From Rhodococcus pyridinivorans (lineage in GTDB: Bacteria; Actinomycetota; Actinomycetes; Mycobacteriales; Mycobacteriaceae): a stretch of DNA of 64,000 bases. Numbering within the stretch: position 1 is the stretch's first letter; every line of letters begins with the position of its first letter. Shown in pieces: positions 17,237 through 27,700 of this stretch. The stretch is taken from NCBI RefSeq assembly GCF_900105195.1, contig NZ_FNRX01000001.1, positions 81,213 to 145,212 of the forward strand. Direction: 5' to 3'. A program made the translations under genes and the position numbers. The notes below the pieces were generated by a model. It saw only the letters and a list, made by a program, of their open reading frames with translations, was not told the DNA's origin and did not search any database.

Positions 17237-20200
17237 CTACTGATCGATCGCCGCCTCGTAGAAGGCATCCGCAAGGGCCATGATGACAGCATTTATGGCG
17301 GGTCCGTCGCTGAAGAAATAGTCGGCCATGGTGTTGTGGGCTTCCTGGTTGTCGACGACTGCTTCGGTGACCGCGGCTTGGAAGTCCTGCGATTCCATGA
17401 ACTGCTTTTTCGAGTTCACTTTGGTCTGGTTGACCAGGTCCGGATAGTCGAGCAGCCGCTGCACCAGTCCATGCACGAACTCCCGTATCTGTGACTGGGT
17501 GAAGACTTCGGCACCGAACAGGTCGTTCATCTTGTCGATGACGACCTGGAGCGCAACGTACTTCGGCTCTTTCCGGGTTCCAGTGCCGGCAGCACTGATG
17601 CCCTTGAGCTGACCGTCGCCGGTGAGGGAGATATCGATTACGTCCGCCTTGGTGTGCTTGACCCCAACCAGAACCACGTCGGAAAGATCGACCTCCGCGG
17701 CCCAGGAGGACTCTGCGATGACCTTGTCGAGCAGCCGCAGGAAAATCGACAGCATCTCCATGTACGGGTCGCCGTAGTCGACGATCTGGCTCATAAAGTC
17801 GTAGAGCCGGACGTAGGTGGCGACGTCCTTGCGGAACAGGTCGAGGGTGTTGAGGGTGACTTTGTCGTCGGCCTCAAGCGCCGCCGCGTAACGGCGAGCA
17901 AATTCGTGCTTGGGACTGCTCATCGCAGACGACAGAGCGTTGTTGCCCTTGCGGGTAACCCACAGTTCGGCGACCTCGCGTACTTGCTCCGGGGCGTAGA
18001 TTCCGGCCTGATCGAGCTTCGTGGCGAGGTGGACAACGACGTACGGGTCGGTCTCAGTCTCCAGAGTCGCATTGGTGAAGTACGGCTCGAACGAAGCCCG
18101 GATGTCCTCGGGCTTGTTCACGAAGTCGATGACGAACGTCTTGCGCTTCTGCTCCCCACTCGCGGTGCGATGGGTGCGGTTGAGCCGAGAGAGCGTTTGC
18201 ACGGCGGTGACCCCGGAGAGCTTCTTGTCGACGTACATCGCCGACAGCAGGGGCTGGTCGAAACCGGTCTGGAACTTGTTGGCAACCAGCATGATCTTGT
18301 ACGTCTCGCCCTTGAATGCTGCGGCCAGATCCGAGCCGGCCCCGGGATTCAGGTTGGCTTCGGTGAACTCGTCGTCCTTGCTTGGCTGCGGTCCCCAGTC
18401 CGAAGCCCACTGTTCGTCCTCGTCCATCGTCACCGAGCCGGAGAAGGCGACCAGGGTGCGGTAGTTGTACGAGGCGTCCACAGCGGCCCGTTTGGCGATG
18501 TAGGCGTCGATCGCCTTCTTGTACTTCACCGCGGCCTTGCGCGAGTCGGTCACGACCATCGCCTTCGCCTTGCCTTCGAGCAGGTGGGCGACATTGGTAT
18601 GGAAGTGCTCGACGATAATCTGCACCTTCTGGCTGATGTTGGTGGGGTGCAGCTTCACCCACCGCATCAGTCCCTTACGTGCTGCGGATTCTTCCACGTC
18701 GCCACCGTCGCCGCTCTCGGCCTTGCCGGCGATCTTCAGCGCGGTGTCATAGGTCTGATAACCCTTGAGCACATCGAGGATGTAGCCCTCCTCGATCGCT
18801 TGGCGCATCGAGTAGAGGTGGAACTCGACTCGCTTCCCGTCAGGACCTTTACGGCCGAACAGCTCAAGGGTCTTGTTCTTCGGTGTGGCCGTGAACGCAA
18901 AGAAGGAAACGTTCTCTGACTCGGCCCGCTCGGTCATCTCCGAGGCGAGAATCGTCTCGACATCGATCTCACCGCCCTCTTCAATCTCCTTGACCTCCTC
19001 CGCAGTCAGGACGGCTTTGAGCTTGGAGGACATCTGGCCGGACTGGGAAGAGTGCGCTTCGTCTGCGATGACAGCGAATCGTCGTCCCTTGAGCGACGAT
19101 TCCTCCCGGATCTCGTGGAGGGCGTGGGGGAAGGTCTGCACCGTCACCGCGATGATCAGCTCCCCGTTCTTGAGCGCGGTCGCCAGCAGCCCGGATTTCG
19201 ATTTCGCCCCGGCCTTACGGACGTCCTCCGGGCTGATCGTGGCCACGATCTTCCCTGACCCGTCGATCTGCCGGATCGCCTCCTGGAGCTGCCCGTCGAG
19301 CACGGTGCGGTCGACGACCACGATCACCGAGTCGAACACTTTCTCGTCGTCGATATGCAGACGAGCGAGGCGGTGAGCTGTCCAGGCGATGGTGTTGGTT
19401 TTCCCCGATCCGGCGGAGTGTTCGATCAGGTAACGCTGTCCCACGCCTTCTTCGCGCACCGCAGCGACGATGTTTGTCACGGCCTCCCATTGGTGGAAGC
19501 GGGGGAAGAGCATGCTCGTTCGCCGTACCGACGTCCCGGTCGCGACGTCCCACTCCTGCTTGGTTTCGACGATCATCAGCCGGCCGATGATGGTGAGCCA
19601 GGCGTGTTTTTCCCAGACCCGTTCCCACAGGTACGCGGTCGCCGATCGTCCGCCCTCTGCGGGAGGGTTTCCCGCGCCACCCTTGTATCCCATGTTGAAC
19701 GGCAAGAAGTGTGTCTTTTCGCCTTCGAGGCGAGTGGTCATCGCGGCCAGGTCGTTGGATACAGCAAAGTGCACCAGCGCTCGGTGTCCGAACGACAGCA
19801 GCGGCTCGGGCCGGCCGTTGGTCAGCGGATGACGGTCCTTGCGGTACTGGTTGATCGCCTCGTCAAGGGACTGGGTGAAGTCGGTCTTGAGCTCAACGGT
19901 GGCGACCGGGATGCCATTGACGAAGAAGACCAGGTCGATACAGCGCTGATCGGCGGTGGAAAAATGTACCTGCCGCATCACCCGTACCCGCATGGCCGCG
20001 TATTGAGCGTTGGTGGTCGCGTTCAGGCTGGTCTCGGGGCGGAACTGTGCCATCTTCAACCGGCCACCGCCGATGTACTGCACCCCGTTGCGGAGGATGT
20101 TCAACGTCCCACCACCATGTTCGAGTGGCTTGTCCAGCGCCGCGGTCAGCACGTCGAGGAACTTCGCCTTCGAACCCGCAGCCTTCAACGCCTTCTCATA

Positions 20201-20359
20201 GGCCGCCTGCTGGGTCTCCTGCAGCCAGGCGAATAGATCCTCTGGGAAGAGCGCCCGTTCCCGGTCGTAGCCGGTGTCGTTTGCTGAATAGAGCCATCCA
20301 TGGTCAGCCAGGTACGCGCAGATCTCGGACTCGAAGACGACCTCGTTGTGATCGGCCAT
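17237..20359 (-). CDS. hsdR: Type I restriction enzyme, R subunit
   Basis: 1040 residues; the ATG at 20359 overlaps the hsdS stop (TGATG), with an alternative GTG 3 nt upstream. The N-terminal nuclease core is seen around residue 150 (FVNGIPVATVELK: PD-(D/E)xK-type ELK). Motor motifs are SAGSGKT (about 318) and DEAH (about 433), with FTATP and a C-terminal helicase lobe (FQTGFDQP, LSRLNR). It should translocate unmodified DNA bound by HsdMS and cleave remote from the site. It is the last gene of the hsdM-hsdS-hsdR operon. Length is normal and no damage is seen. Confidence 0.96.
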   Translation of the reverse strand: MADHNEVVFESEICAYLADHGWLYSANDTGYDRERALFPEDLFAWLQETQQAAYEKALKAAGSKAKFLDVLTAALDKPLEHGGGTLNILRNGVQYIGGGRLKMAQFRPETSLNATTNAQYAAMRVRVMRQVHFSTADQRCIDLVFFVNGIPVATVELKTDFTQSLDEAINQYRKDRHPLTNGRPEPLLSFGHRALVHFAVSNDLAAMTTRLEGEKTHFLPFNMGYKGGAGNPPAEGGRSATAYLWERVWEKHAWLTIIGRLMIVETKQEWDVATGTSVRRTSMLFPRFHQWEAVTNIVAAVREEGVGQRYLIEHSAGSGKTNTIAWTAHRLARLHIDDEKVFDSVIVVVDRTVLDGQLQEAIRQIDGSGKIVATISPEDVRKAGAKSKSGLLATALKNGELIIAVTVQTFPHALHEIREESSLKGRRFAVIADEAHSSQSGQMSSKLKAVLTAEEVKEIEEGGEIDVETILASEMTERAESENVSFFAFTATPKNKTLELFGRKGPDGKRVEFHLYSMRQAIEEGYILDVLKGYQTYDTALKIAGKAESGDGGDVEESAARKGLMRWVKLHPTNISQKVQIIVEHFHTNVAHLLEGKAKAMVVTDSRKAAVKYKKAIDAYIAKRAAVDASYNYRTLVAFSGSVTMDEDEQWASDWGPQPSKDDEFTEANLNPGAGSDLAAAFKGETYKIMLVANKFQTGFDQPLLSAMYVDKKLSGVTAVQTLSRLNRTHRTASGEQKRKTFVIDFVNKPEDIRASFEPYFTNATLETETDPYVVVHLATKLDQAGIYAPEQVREVAELWVTRKGNNALSSAMSSPKHEFARRYAAALEADDKVTLNTLDLFRKDVATYVRLYDFMSQIVDYGDPYMEMLSIFLRLLDKVIAESSWAAEVDLSDVVLVGVKHTKADVIDISLTGDGQLKGISAAGTGTRKEPKYVALQVVIDKMNDLFGAEVFTQSQIREFVHGLVQRLLDYPDLVNQTKVNSKKQFMESQDFQAAVTEAVVDNQEAHNTMADYFFSDGPAINAVIMALADAFYEAAIDQ

Positions 20360-21591
20360 CACGCCGTCGCTCGCACGTCAATCTGTCCCGTCACGGCGGC
20401 GGTAATCAGCGCCGCCCGGCGCTCACTAGCGAGCTCGATCAATCGCTCCGTCTCGGCCACAAGCTGATCAATCCTTGCTGTCTCTCTCTTCAAGTACGCC
20501 ATTAGCCGGCGCTGTTCCTCCACAGAAGGTAGGTGCATCGGGAGATTCACGATGTCGGACTGGCTGATGTTGACCATGGATTGGCTCGCACCGGTGGCCA
20601 TCAATTCGATCAGATCGCGCCATCTACGACTTCCAAGCACTGCCGCTACGAACTGCGAATCGGCTCGGCGCTTATCGATTGTGAAGGCGTAGAGCTTGTC
20701 ACACAGCATGAGGCGCGGGAACTCTCCATCAACCACCGCTGCACTGCCAACAAGTTCTCGGGTATTGGCGCGCGACACAAGGAGATCACCTTGAGCCACA
20801 ACGATCTCCGGGCGTGGTATTTCGTCCTCCGGCAGCTCCTTGTTCTCCATCGGACGAAAGCGACCACCGTTCGCCGCTCCAGCCTTGAGGACGGCCCAAG
20901 TCTCAACACCATCGGCCGGCCAAGAGCAACATTGCGGACTCCACCCCTGTCTGATTGACCTGATCAGGTGCTTTAGTCGCATCCCCGAGGTATCGACAGT
21001 CGCAACAGCCTCCTCAACTACCGCCCGTCGACGTTCGTGGAGCATCTCGATCAGACGCTGCTGCTCTTTGATGAGCGTGTCGATCCGGGCGATCTCACCG
21101 TCTAAGTAGTCGGTGATCGCGCGCTGTTCGTTCAGCGAAGGAATGGCGAATGGCATGTCTGCGATCATCGACCTGCGGACTGAGTCCACCGTCGACTTGG
21201 CGCTCCCATCCAAGGCCATCAGATGAAACAGGTTGCTGAAGGCGTAGTAGAAGAACTCCGGGGTCACTCGTCGAAAGTTGTCGAGTACATACACGCGCTG
21301 GTGCGCCATGAATCGACCAGCGACGAGGTGGAACACCTTGGCGACTCCTGCCCCATCGCCCGCAGTGAGCACCGCAATGGTGTCGAACTCCCACTTGTCT
21401 GACAGAAGCGGAGCGTCAGACCGGACGTAGAAAGGAAACGCACCTTCAGGATCCGCATCAACAGTGTCGCCACTCCCTGTTCGGATGCGGACAAGGTGAC
21501 GCGCTCTGACAACTTCCCAATGCTCCGGAACGCGGGCGAACGTTTGGCGCCTCTCATCCCTGTAGGACGGATACGGCCCAAGGACGCTCAC
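20359..21591 (-). CDS. hsdS: Type I restriction-modification specificity subunit
   Basis: 410 residues from a GTG that overlaps the hsdM stop (GTGA). Two target recognition domains are separated by a helical conserved region (LNEQRAITDYLDGEIARI), repeated at the C-terminus (VEEQRRLMAYLKRETARI); both repeats end in ERRRA/ERRAA. This is the classic HsdS duplication. It sets sequence specificity for HsdM and HsdR by reading a bipartite site. Codon use in the recognition domains is more A+T-rich than in hsdM and hsdR, as expected for fast-diverging or exchanged domains. Confidence 0.94.
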   Translation of the reverse strand: MSVLGPYPSYRDERRQTFARVPEHWEVVRARHLVRIRTGSGDTVDADPEGAFPFYVRSDAPLLSDKWEFDTIAVLTAGDGAGVAKVFHLVAGRFMAHQRVYVLDNFRRVTPEFFYYAFSNLFHLMALDGSAKSTVDSVRRSMIADMPFAIPSLNEQRAITDYLDGEIARIDTLIKEQQRLIEMLHERRRAVVEEAVATVDTSGMRLKHLIRSIRQGWSPQCCSWPADGVETWAVLKAGAANGGRFRPMENKELPEDEIPRPEIVVAQGDLLVSRANTRELVGSAAVVDGEFPRLMLCDKLYAFTIDKRRADSQFVAAVLGSRRWRDLIELMATGASQSMVNISQSDIVNLPMHLPSVEEQRRLMAYLKRETARIDQLVAETERLIELASERRAALITAAVTGQIDVRATA

Positions 21592-23333
21592 TGCTCGACC
21601 TCCCTGAGAAGGTCGAGGATCTTGGCGACTTGCTTCTCCAGGTCGGCATCGATCTGAGCAAGGGGGCGGGGTGGAACGTACTTGTAAAAGTGGCGGGTGA
21701 AGGGGATCTCGTAGCCGGTTTTGACCTTGCCCCACTCGATCCAGGCATCGGGGACGTGCGGCTTCACCTCGGCGTCGAAGTATGCCTGGATCACCTCGGT
21801 TTTGGCTGTGGCGCCAGCGGTCGAGCCACCGTAGGTGAACGGGACATTCTCGGTGTCGCGCTTCTTCGCATCCGGTTTGGGCTTGCCCTTCCGATCGACG
21901 ATCGGCTTCTCGTCCTCGTCGACGAGGGGACGCTCGACGGTGACGGTCCAGTAACCGAACTCGTCGGTGCGCAGCACCTTGGAGTAGTGCGGGTCGGCGT
22001 CGGTGAAGTCGGCGTACAACTTCACAATCTGGTCGCGGTCGGCGTTGCTGATCTCGCGATTCTTTGACCCGAGGCTCTTGCGCATCTTGGTCCAGAACGA
22101 AGTGCCGTCGATGAGCTGGACCAGGTCCTTGCGGTCGGGGTGTTTGGTGTTGTCGAGGATCCAGATATACGTGGCGATCCCGGTGTTGAAGAACATGTTG
22201 GTCGGCAGGGCGACGATTGCTTCGACCAGGTCGTTCTCCAGCAGCCATTTGCGGATGTTTGAGGGGCCGGACTCCGCCGCGCCGGTGAAGAGCGGCGAGC
22301 CGTTCATGACGATGCCGACACGGCCGCCGCCGTCCTCGGGTGCTCGCATCTTGTGAGCCAGGTGGAGCAGGAAGAGCATCTGCCCGTCCGAGGTCGCCGG
22401 CAGACCGGGGGCGAACCGGCCGTAAGGACCCGCTTCGTCGCGCTCTTTCGTGACCGTCTTGGCGTATTGCTTCCAGTCCACACCGTACGGCGGGTTGGAC
22501 ATGCAGAAGTCGAAGTGACGATCCGTGAACGCGTCGTCGGTAAGCGTATTGCCGAAGGCGATGTTGGTCGCGTCGTGCCCCTTGGCCAACAGGTCGGACT
22601 TGCAGATCGCGTACGACTGCGGGTTGTACTCCTGGCCGTACAGGCTCAGCTTCGCGTCGGGGTTCTGTGCGAGTAGATGCTCCTCGGCCAAGGCGAGCAT
22701 GCCGCCGGTGCCCGCGGTGGGGTCGTACAGCGTACGGACGATCCCGGCCTCGGTCAGATCGACGTCTTTCTCGGCGAACAGCAGATCCACCAGCAGCCGG
22801 ATCGCGTCCCGCGGGGTGTAGTGGTCACCGGAGGTCTCGTTCGCGGCCTCGTTGAACCTGCGGATGATGTACTCGAACGCATCGCCCATGTCGGCGTTAG
22901 AAACTACGTCCGGATGCAGATCGATGGCCTTGAACGAAGTGATGATCTCGCGCAGCAGCTCTGCCTTCTCCAGAGCGAGGATCTCCTTCTTGAAGTCGAA
23001 GTACTCGAACACGTCGACATCGGGTGAGAACCTGTCGATGTAGTCGGCCAGGTTGTCCGCCAACCCGTCGGCGTCCTGGAGGAGATTGGCGAAGGAGTAG
23101 TTCGAGGTGTTGTAGAACGGCCGTCCGGTAGCCTTCTTGACCTCGACCTTGAGACGGTTCGGGTTGTCGTACTTCGCCGCCAGCTCGCGCACTGTGTCCC
23201 GGTCGGGTTCGAGGATGCAGTCGAGCCGGCGCAGGATTGTGAGCGGGAGGATCACGTTGCCGTACTGGTTGGGGCGGTAAGGACCCCGAAGTTGGTCGGC
23301 GATCGACCAGATGAAGCTACCGAGGGTGCTCAC
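21588..23333 (-). CDS. hsdM: Type I restriction-modification methyltransferase subunit
   Basis: 581 residues from GTG 23333, with AAGGAG five nt upstream. N-terminal helical domain, then the SAM-binding motif DPTAGTGGM near residue 204 and the catalytic NPPY near 281, identifying an N6-adenine methyltransferase. Together with HsdS it methylates hemimethylated host sites; with HsdR it forms the restriction complex. It is the promoter-proximal gene of the operon, which lets modification be expressed before restriction. The 184 bp before the next gene contain the upstream region but no clear -10/-35 that I can defend. Confidence 0.96.
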   Translation of the reverse strand: MSTLGSFIWSIADQLRGPYRPNQYGNVILPLTILRRLDCILEPDRDTVRELAAKYDNPNRLKVEVKKATGRPFYNTSNYSFANLLQDADGLADNLADYIDRFSPDVDVFEYFDFKKEILALEKAELLREIITSFKAIDLHPDVVSNADMGDAFEYIIRRFNEAANETSGDHYTPRDAIRLLVDLLFAEKDVDLTEAGIVRTLYDPTAGTGGMLALAEEHLLAQNPDAKLSLYGQEYNPQSYAICKSDLLAKGHDATNIAFGNTLTDDAFTDRHFDFCMSNPPYGVDWKQYAKTVTKERDEAGPYGRFAPGLPATSDGQMLFLLHLAHKMRAPEDGGGRVGIVMNGSPLFTGAAESGPSNIRKWLLENDLVEAIVALPTNMFFNTGIATYIWILDNTKHPDRKDLVQLIDGTSFWTKMRKSLGSKNREISNADRDQIVKLYADFTDADPHYSKVLRTDEFGYWTVTVERPLVDEDEKPIVDRKGKPKPDAKKRDTENVPFTYGGSTAGATAKTEVIQAYFDAEVKPHVPDAWIEWGKVKTGYEIPFTRHFYKYVPPRPLAQIDADLEKQVAKILDLLREVEQ

Positions 23334-23517
23334 AAGGCTCCTTTACAAGGCTTACTCAACTATTGACCCGGACGTCCCGTACGAACACGTACGCGCCATC
23401 CGACCGGGTGACACACCGGTTGCCGCCGCTGCATCGCAAGAACATCATTGCGCATCGCAACGACGCCCTCGCTTACCGCCAAGTCAACAGGACGAATGGG
23501 CGCAGACGGAGGAGGGG

Positions 23518-24672
23518 TTAGTACCCGACGGTTGCCTCCTGGCGGCTTTCGAGTCCCAGGTCGGGTTCGAACACTGTCTCGTTGGTGTGGTCGGGTTGGC
23601 GTTCGATGTTGAGCATCTCGGTCACCGAGCGAGGATGGCCGCTCATCGCAGCACCGAGGGCGGACAACAGTTCTTGACTGAGCTGATTCACATCGACGGG
23701 CGAGAGCGCCGGGGCCACCTCATCGTCTCCGTTGACGGGACCGATCGCTGAGGTGATTCCTCGACTGGCCGACTCGAGAACGGACCCGATCTTGCTCACG
23801 TCGGACCACGTCTTCTGGGCAGGCTGGGTTACCTGTTCCAGCTGGTCGGAGACGTCCGCGTCCGACTCTGCCTCGACCGCTGTCTCTGCCCGAACTTCCC
23901 GCCCGATCTCGTCGGCGGTATCGCCGACGTCAGGGGACTTGGCGAGGTCGATCCCGGTATCCGCCCCAACTTCCTCGGTCTGGGCTCCAGGGGACTGCTC
24001 TTTGATGCTGGACGCCACGTCATTGGAGGGAGTGGGTGTCTCGTCGGCGGTGAGGTGTTTGCGAGACAGGTCGGCGAGCTTGTCGAACGGGGGCAGGCTC
24101 TTGACCGCGACGTAGCTCAGTGCCAAGGCACCGGCGGCGTCGAAGGCACGCTTGTCGGTCTCGTGGTCGGAGGCGAGGCGTTCGGTGATGCGCCGGTCGA
24201 TCTCCTCGGGAGGCAGCTGCGCCTCGACGTAGCGGGTTTGTTCCTGTCGGTACTGCTGGGCACGCACCGCGTCGAGGCGGGCAGCGTTGTTTTGGGCGAG
24301 CTTCTCCCACTTGCGGGCAGCGGTGGAGTTCTCGCCGCCGAAGTGTCGAGCTGTCGCGGCGGCGGCGAGGATCTGCACGGTGGTCTGGGTGGCCGGGGAG
24401 CCGTGGAAGGCGCCGAGGATGGTCTGCATCGGCTGGGGCCGTGGTGCGTGCCGGCCCTGGCTGCGTTCGGTGTCGACTTTGCGGATGAACGCCGCTACGT
24501 CGACCACATCCTGTCGTGCCTGTGCCGGTGCGGGCCGTGGTGCTTGTGCCGTTGTGGGTTGGCGCGGTGTTCCATGGCGGCCAGCACGGGCGTCGATGTA
24601 CGCGGCCGGATCCTCCGTGGCCATCTGGGGGCGGGTCCGGCGGAATCGGCGGGTGCGGTCGGTGTCAGCCAT
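23518..24672 (-). CDS. Relaxase-linked hydrophilic protein with C-terminal HPRSV motif
   Basis: 384 residues from ATG 24672, with GAGGAC upstream. It follows the relaxase gene by 49 nt on the same strand, so they are probably co-transcribed. There is no membrane span; the N-terminus is basic and rich in Arg/Pro/Gln, the centre helical, and the second half acidic and low complexity. Near the end lies AAMSGHPRSVTEMLN (coding bases 23623-23637 for HPRSV), matching the C-termini of the nucleotidyltransferase at 57170 and the Fic protein at 58574. No known family is recognised. It may be a relaxosome accessory protein or a T4SS substrate, which is inference from position and the shared motif. Confidence 0.75.
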   Translation of the reverse strand: MADTDRTRRFRRTRPQMATEDPAAYIDARAGRHGTPRQPTTAQAPRPAPAQARQDVVDVAAFIRKVDTERSQGRHAPRPQPMQTILGAFHGSPATQTTVQILAAAATARHFGGENSTAARKWEKLAQNNAARLDAVRAQQYRQEQTRYVEAQLPPEEIDRRITERLASDHETDKRAFDAAGALALSYVAVKSLPPFDKLADLSRKHLTADETPTPSNDVASSIKEQSPGAQTEEVGADTGIDLAKSPDVGDTADEIGREVRAETAVEAESDADVSDQLEQVTQPAQKTWSDVSKIGSVLESASRGITSAIGPVNGDDEVAPALSPVDVNQLSQELLSALGAAMSGHPRSVTEMLNIERQPDHTNETVFEPDLGLESRQEATVGY

Positions 24673-24721
24673 CGGCAGGTGTCCTCGCTTGTCGTCATCT
24701 CGCGGTACTCGTAGGTCGGTC

Positions 24722-27700
24722 TCACATCTGCGCCTCGGGGCCGGAATCTCGCTGTATCGGGTCCAGCTCGGGGTGCGGGTTCGCCGACGGCTGCGATACC
24801 TGCTCGGGTTCGCTGCGCCGACGGGCGTCAGACGGGGTTCCTTCGCGGTCGCGTCGGGTGATCTCGGCGTCGATCTGGCCGAGGATGTTCTCTTCGGTGC
24901 GCAGGCCGTCGCCCAGTCGGGTGATGCGGTCGCGGACCCGGCCGATCGCCTGGTCGTCGAGGACGCGGGCGCGGTCGTAGCGCGAGGCCGCGGCCCGGTT
25001 GAACTGTGCGGAGCGTTCGATGATCGGCCAGTCCCGCTCCAGGGGTGCGGCGTGTTCGGCCGCCGCCACCGCCGAGGTTGCTGCCGTGATCTGCTCTGCG
25101 GTGGCGGCCGGATCGGTGCGCAGCCGGTCGAGAGCAGCGCGGGAGGCTCGGACCGCCTGGATCTGCTGGTCTTGTCGCTCGACCTGGGCGATACGTTCGT
25201 CGACGGCGGTGATCGCGGAGTCGGTGCCGCTGACGCGGTCAAGCTCCTCCTGCGCCAAAGCCAGCAGCATCCGGTCCTCGGAGAGCCGTTGCAGGCTCGC
25301 CTGGCGGGCAGCGCGTAGTTCAGTGTCGCTGTAGCGGGCATACGGTGCGGCCGGCGTCACCGAACCCCGGCGCTGGGACGGTGGAGTGGTCAGCCGGGCA
25401 ATCGCTGCTCCGGCCTTCTCGCGACGGGTCCCCTGTAGGTAGGCCAGTGGGTCGTGTTGGTCGTCGGGTGCATCGGCGACGACGCGGGAGATGGCGATGT
25501 CGCGCACGGTGGTGTTCCACAGCTTGATTCGCCGTGGATCGTCGCTGGGGGTGCCGACGGCGGCGAGCCACGGGAGGTTCTGTTCGATCGCGGTCGTGAG
25601 GTAGGAGTCGATGAAGGCGTGCATCTGCTGCTGGTGGGCGCGGGCATAGGTGGTGAGGATCGGGTCCATCTGGGCCGCCGCGTCCGTCAGGGCCGGCACC
25701 TTGTAGTGCGCCAGATCGTCGCGGCGGGTGCGCGGCAATGCCGGTCCGTCGGTGGGGGAGATGCGGTCCTTGAGCGCTGCGGCCAGGACACGACCGGGAG
25801 CGTTCGCGCCGTCGTCGAGGCGGCCGGCGCGGCCGTGCTCACGCATCACCTCGACGGCGTCGCACAGCAGGCTTTCGGTGTCCCAGCCGAAGGTTTCGGC
25901 CTGGGCGACGGACTTGACGATGGCTTCCCAGCCCCCGAGGTCGTGCACCCAGCCGAACTGCCGTTCGGTGAGGATTCGGCCGAGGAGCTGCTCGGTGTAG
26001 TCCTCGTACAGCGTGGACACGGCTAGTTCGTAGACCTCGGTGACCTGTGACCACGAGGCGGCCTTGCGCTGGGCCTGTTCGATCATTTGGTGGGCGGTGC
26101 GCTGTGAACCATCGCGTTCGAGGATCTTCGCCAGCAATCCGATCGCACCGGGGTGCTCGTCCTGGGCATGTTCGAAGTCCCAGTCGGGGAGCTCGTCGTG
26201 GGCGGCGTAGACGATGTTGGCGAGTTTGCCGCGAGTCAGTGCGACGTACAGCGATTGCCGATCCATGTTCGCTGCGGCGAGCACGTGGCAGTGGCCGACG
26301 GTCATGCCCTGGGAGCGGTGCACGGTCGTCGCGTACCCGAGTTGCACGTTCTCGGTGATGTAGTCGGCGGCGACGGTGACTTCACCTGAGCTGATGTTGT
26401 TGCGCAGGCGCAGCGATCCGTCGGTGCCGATCTCGGCCACGGTCCACAGATCGCCGTTCTTCACTCGACCAGATTTGTTGCCCTCGGAGTCCTTCACGAC
26501 GTACTTGGAGTTGTTCTTGCGGGTGACCACCACGTCTCCGACGGCGGCTTCGAGACCGTCGGCGAGGACGACACCGGGGCCGGTGACGGTGCCGCCTGCG
26601 CGGTAGTAGGCGGCGGCCTTCTCGTTGAGTTCGCGCACCAGATCGTTGGTCGGGGCGACCATCAACGTGACATGGCCGGCCTCGACGTCGGCGACATAGG
26701 CGTCGAACACCATGTCCGCCAGCTCGTGGGCCATGCCTTCGCGGATGCGGTCATTGCGTTTGTACCAGTCGAGGGCGTCGACGTTGCCGCTGCGCAGCAG
26801 CAGGCTCGCGTCGGCTTCGCCGTCGGTGGCGAACCGGTGCACCTTCTCAAGGAACGGGGCGCCGGTCAGATCGGCGAGATCGCGCAACACGCCCCCGGCT
26901 TCGACGGAGGCGAGCTGCTGCGGATCACCCAGCAGGCGCACCACCGCACCGGCGTCGACCGCGATGCGTGTCAGGTCTGCCAGATCCCGGGCCGAGGCCA
27001 TGCCCGCCTCGTCCACGAGCAGCAAGCTGCCCTTCTCGATGCCGGTCGCGATACCGGCACGGTGGCGGGTGAGCACGTCGGCGATGGTGCGGCCCTGCAC
27101 CGAAATCTCTTCTCCGAGCACTTCGGCGGAACGGGCGGACGGGCCCAGGGCGACGACTGGTCCGTGCGTGGCCTCCCATGCGCGGGCGATCACCGTCGCG
27201 GCGGTGGTCTTGCCGGCGCCGGCCGCTCCGACTGCGACCGCGACGCGTTTCTTCGCGGTGAGGAAGTGTTCGATCATGGCGATCTGGTCGCCGCCGAGGC
27301 TGTGGCCGGCTTTCTTCTCGGCGCGGCGGATCTGGCGTCGGATCACGAAGTCGGAGACGGTGCGCTCATCACCGGTCTCGGCTTGTCGGCGCACGAAGTC
27401 CTCGGCGTCGAGGACTGATTGTGCGGTGTACCGCATCTCGGCGCGGTCCACGAGATGACTACGTACCAGGCCGCGTTCGATGCGTTCGGTGATGCGCTCC
27501 GGTCCGCGATGCTCCTCCGTGAAGGTCGGCAGGCAGTAGTCCCGCAGGGCGAGTTCGAGGGCGTTGTCGTACATCGCCCGTAGCTCGTCGTCGTGGGCGA
27601 AACTGAACTCGCGTAGCTGCCGATCGAGTTCCGCGGACAGGGAGAACACCGTCCAGGTGCCCACCTTGCGCGAGAGCGTATCGACCGTCTTCTCCACCAC

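Noticed and set aside
23380..23470. Short direct repeats GCATCGCAA before hsdM
   Set aside because: Two imperfectly spaced 9-mers in G+C-rich DNA are not enough to claim an operator or iteron.
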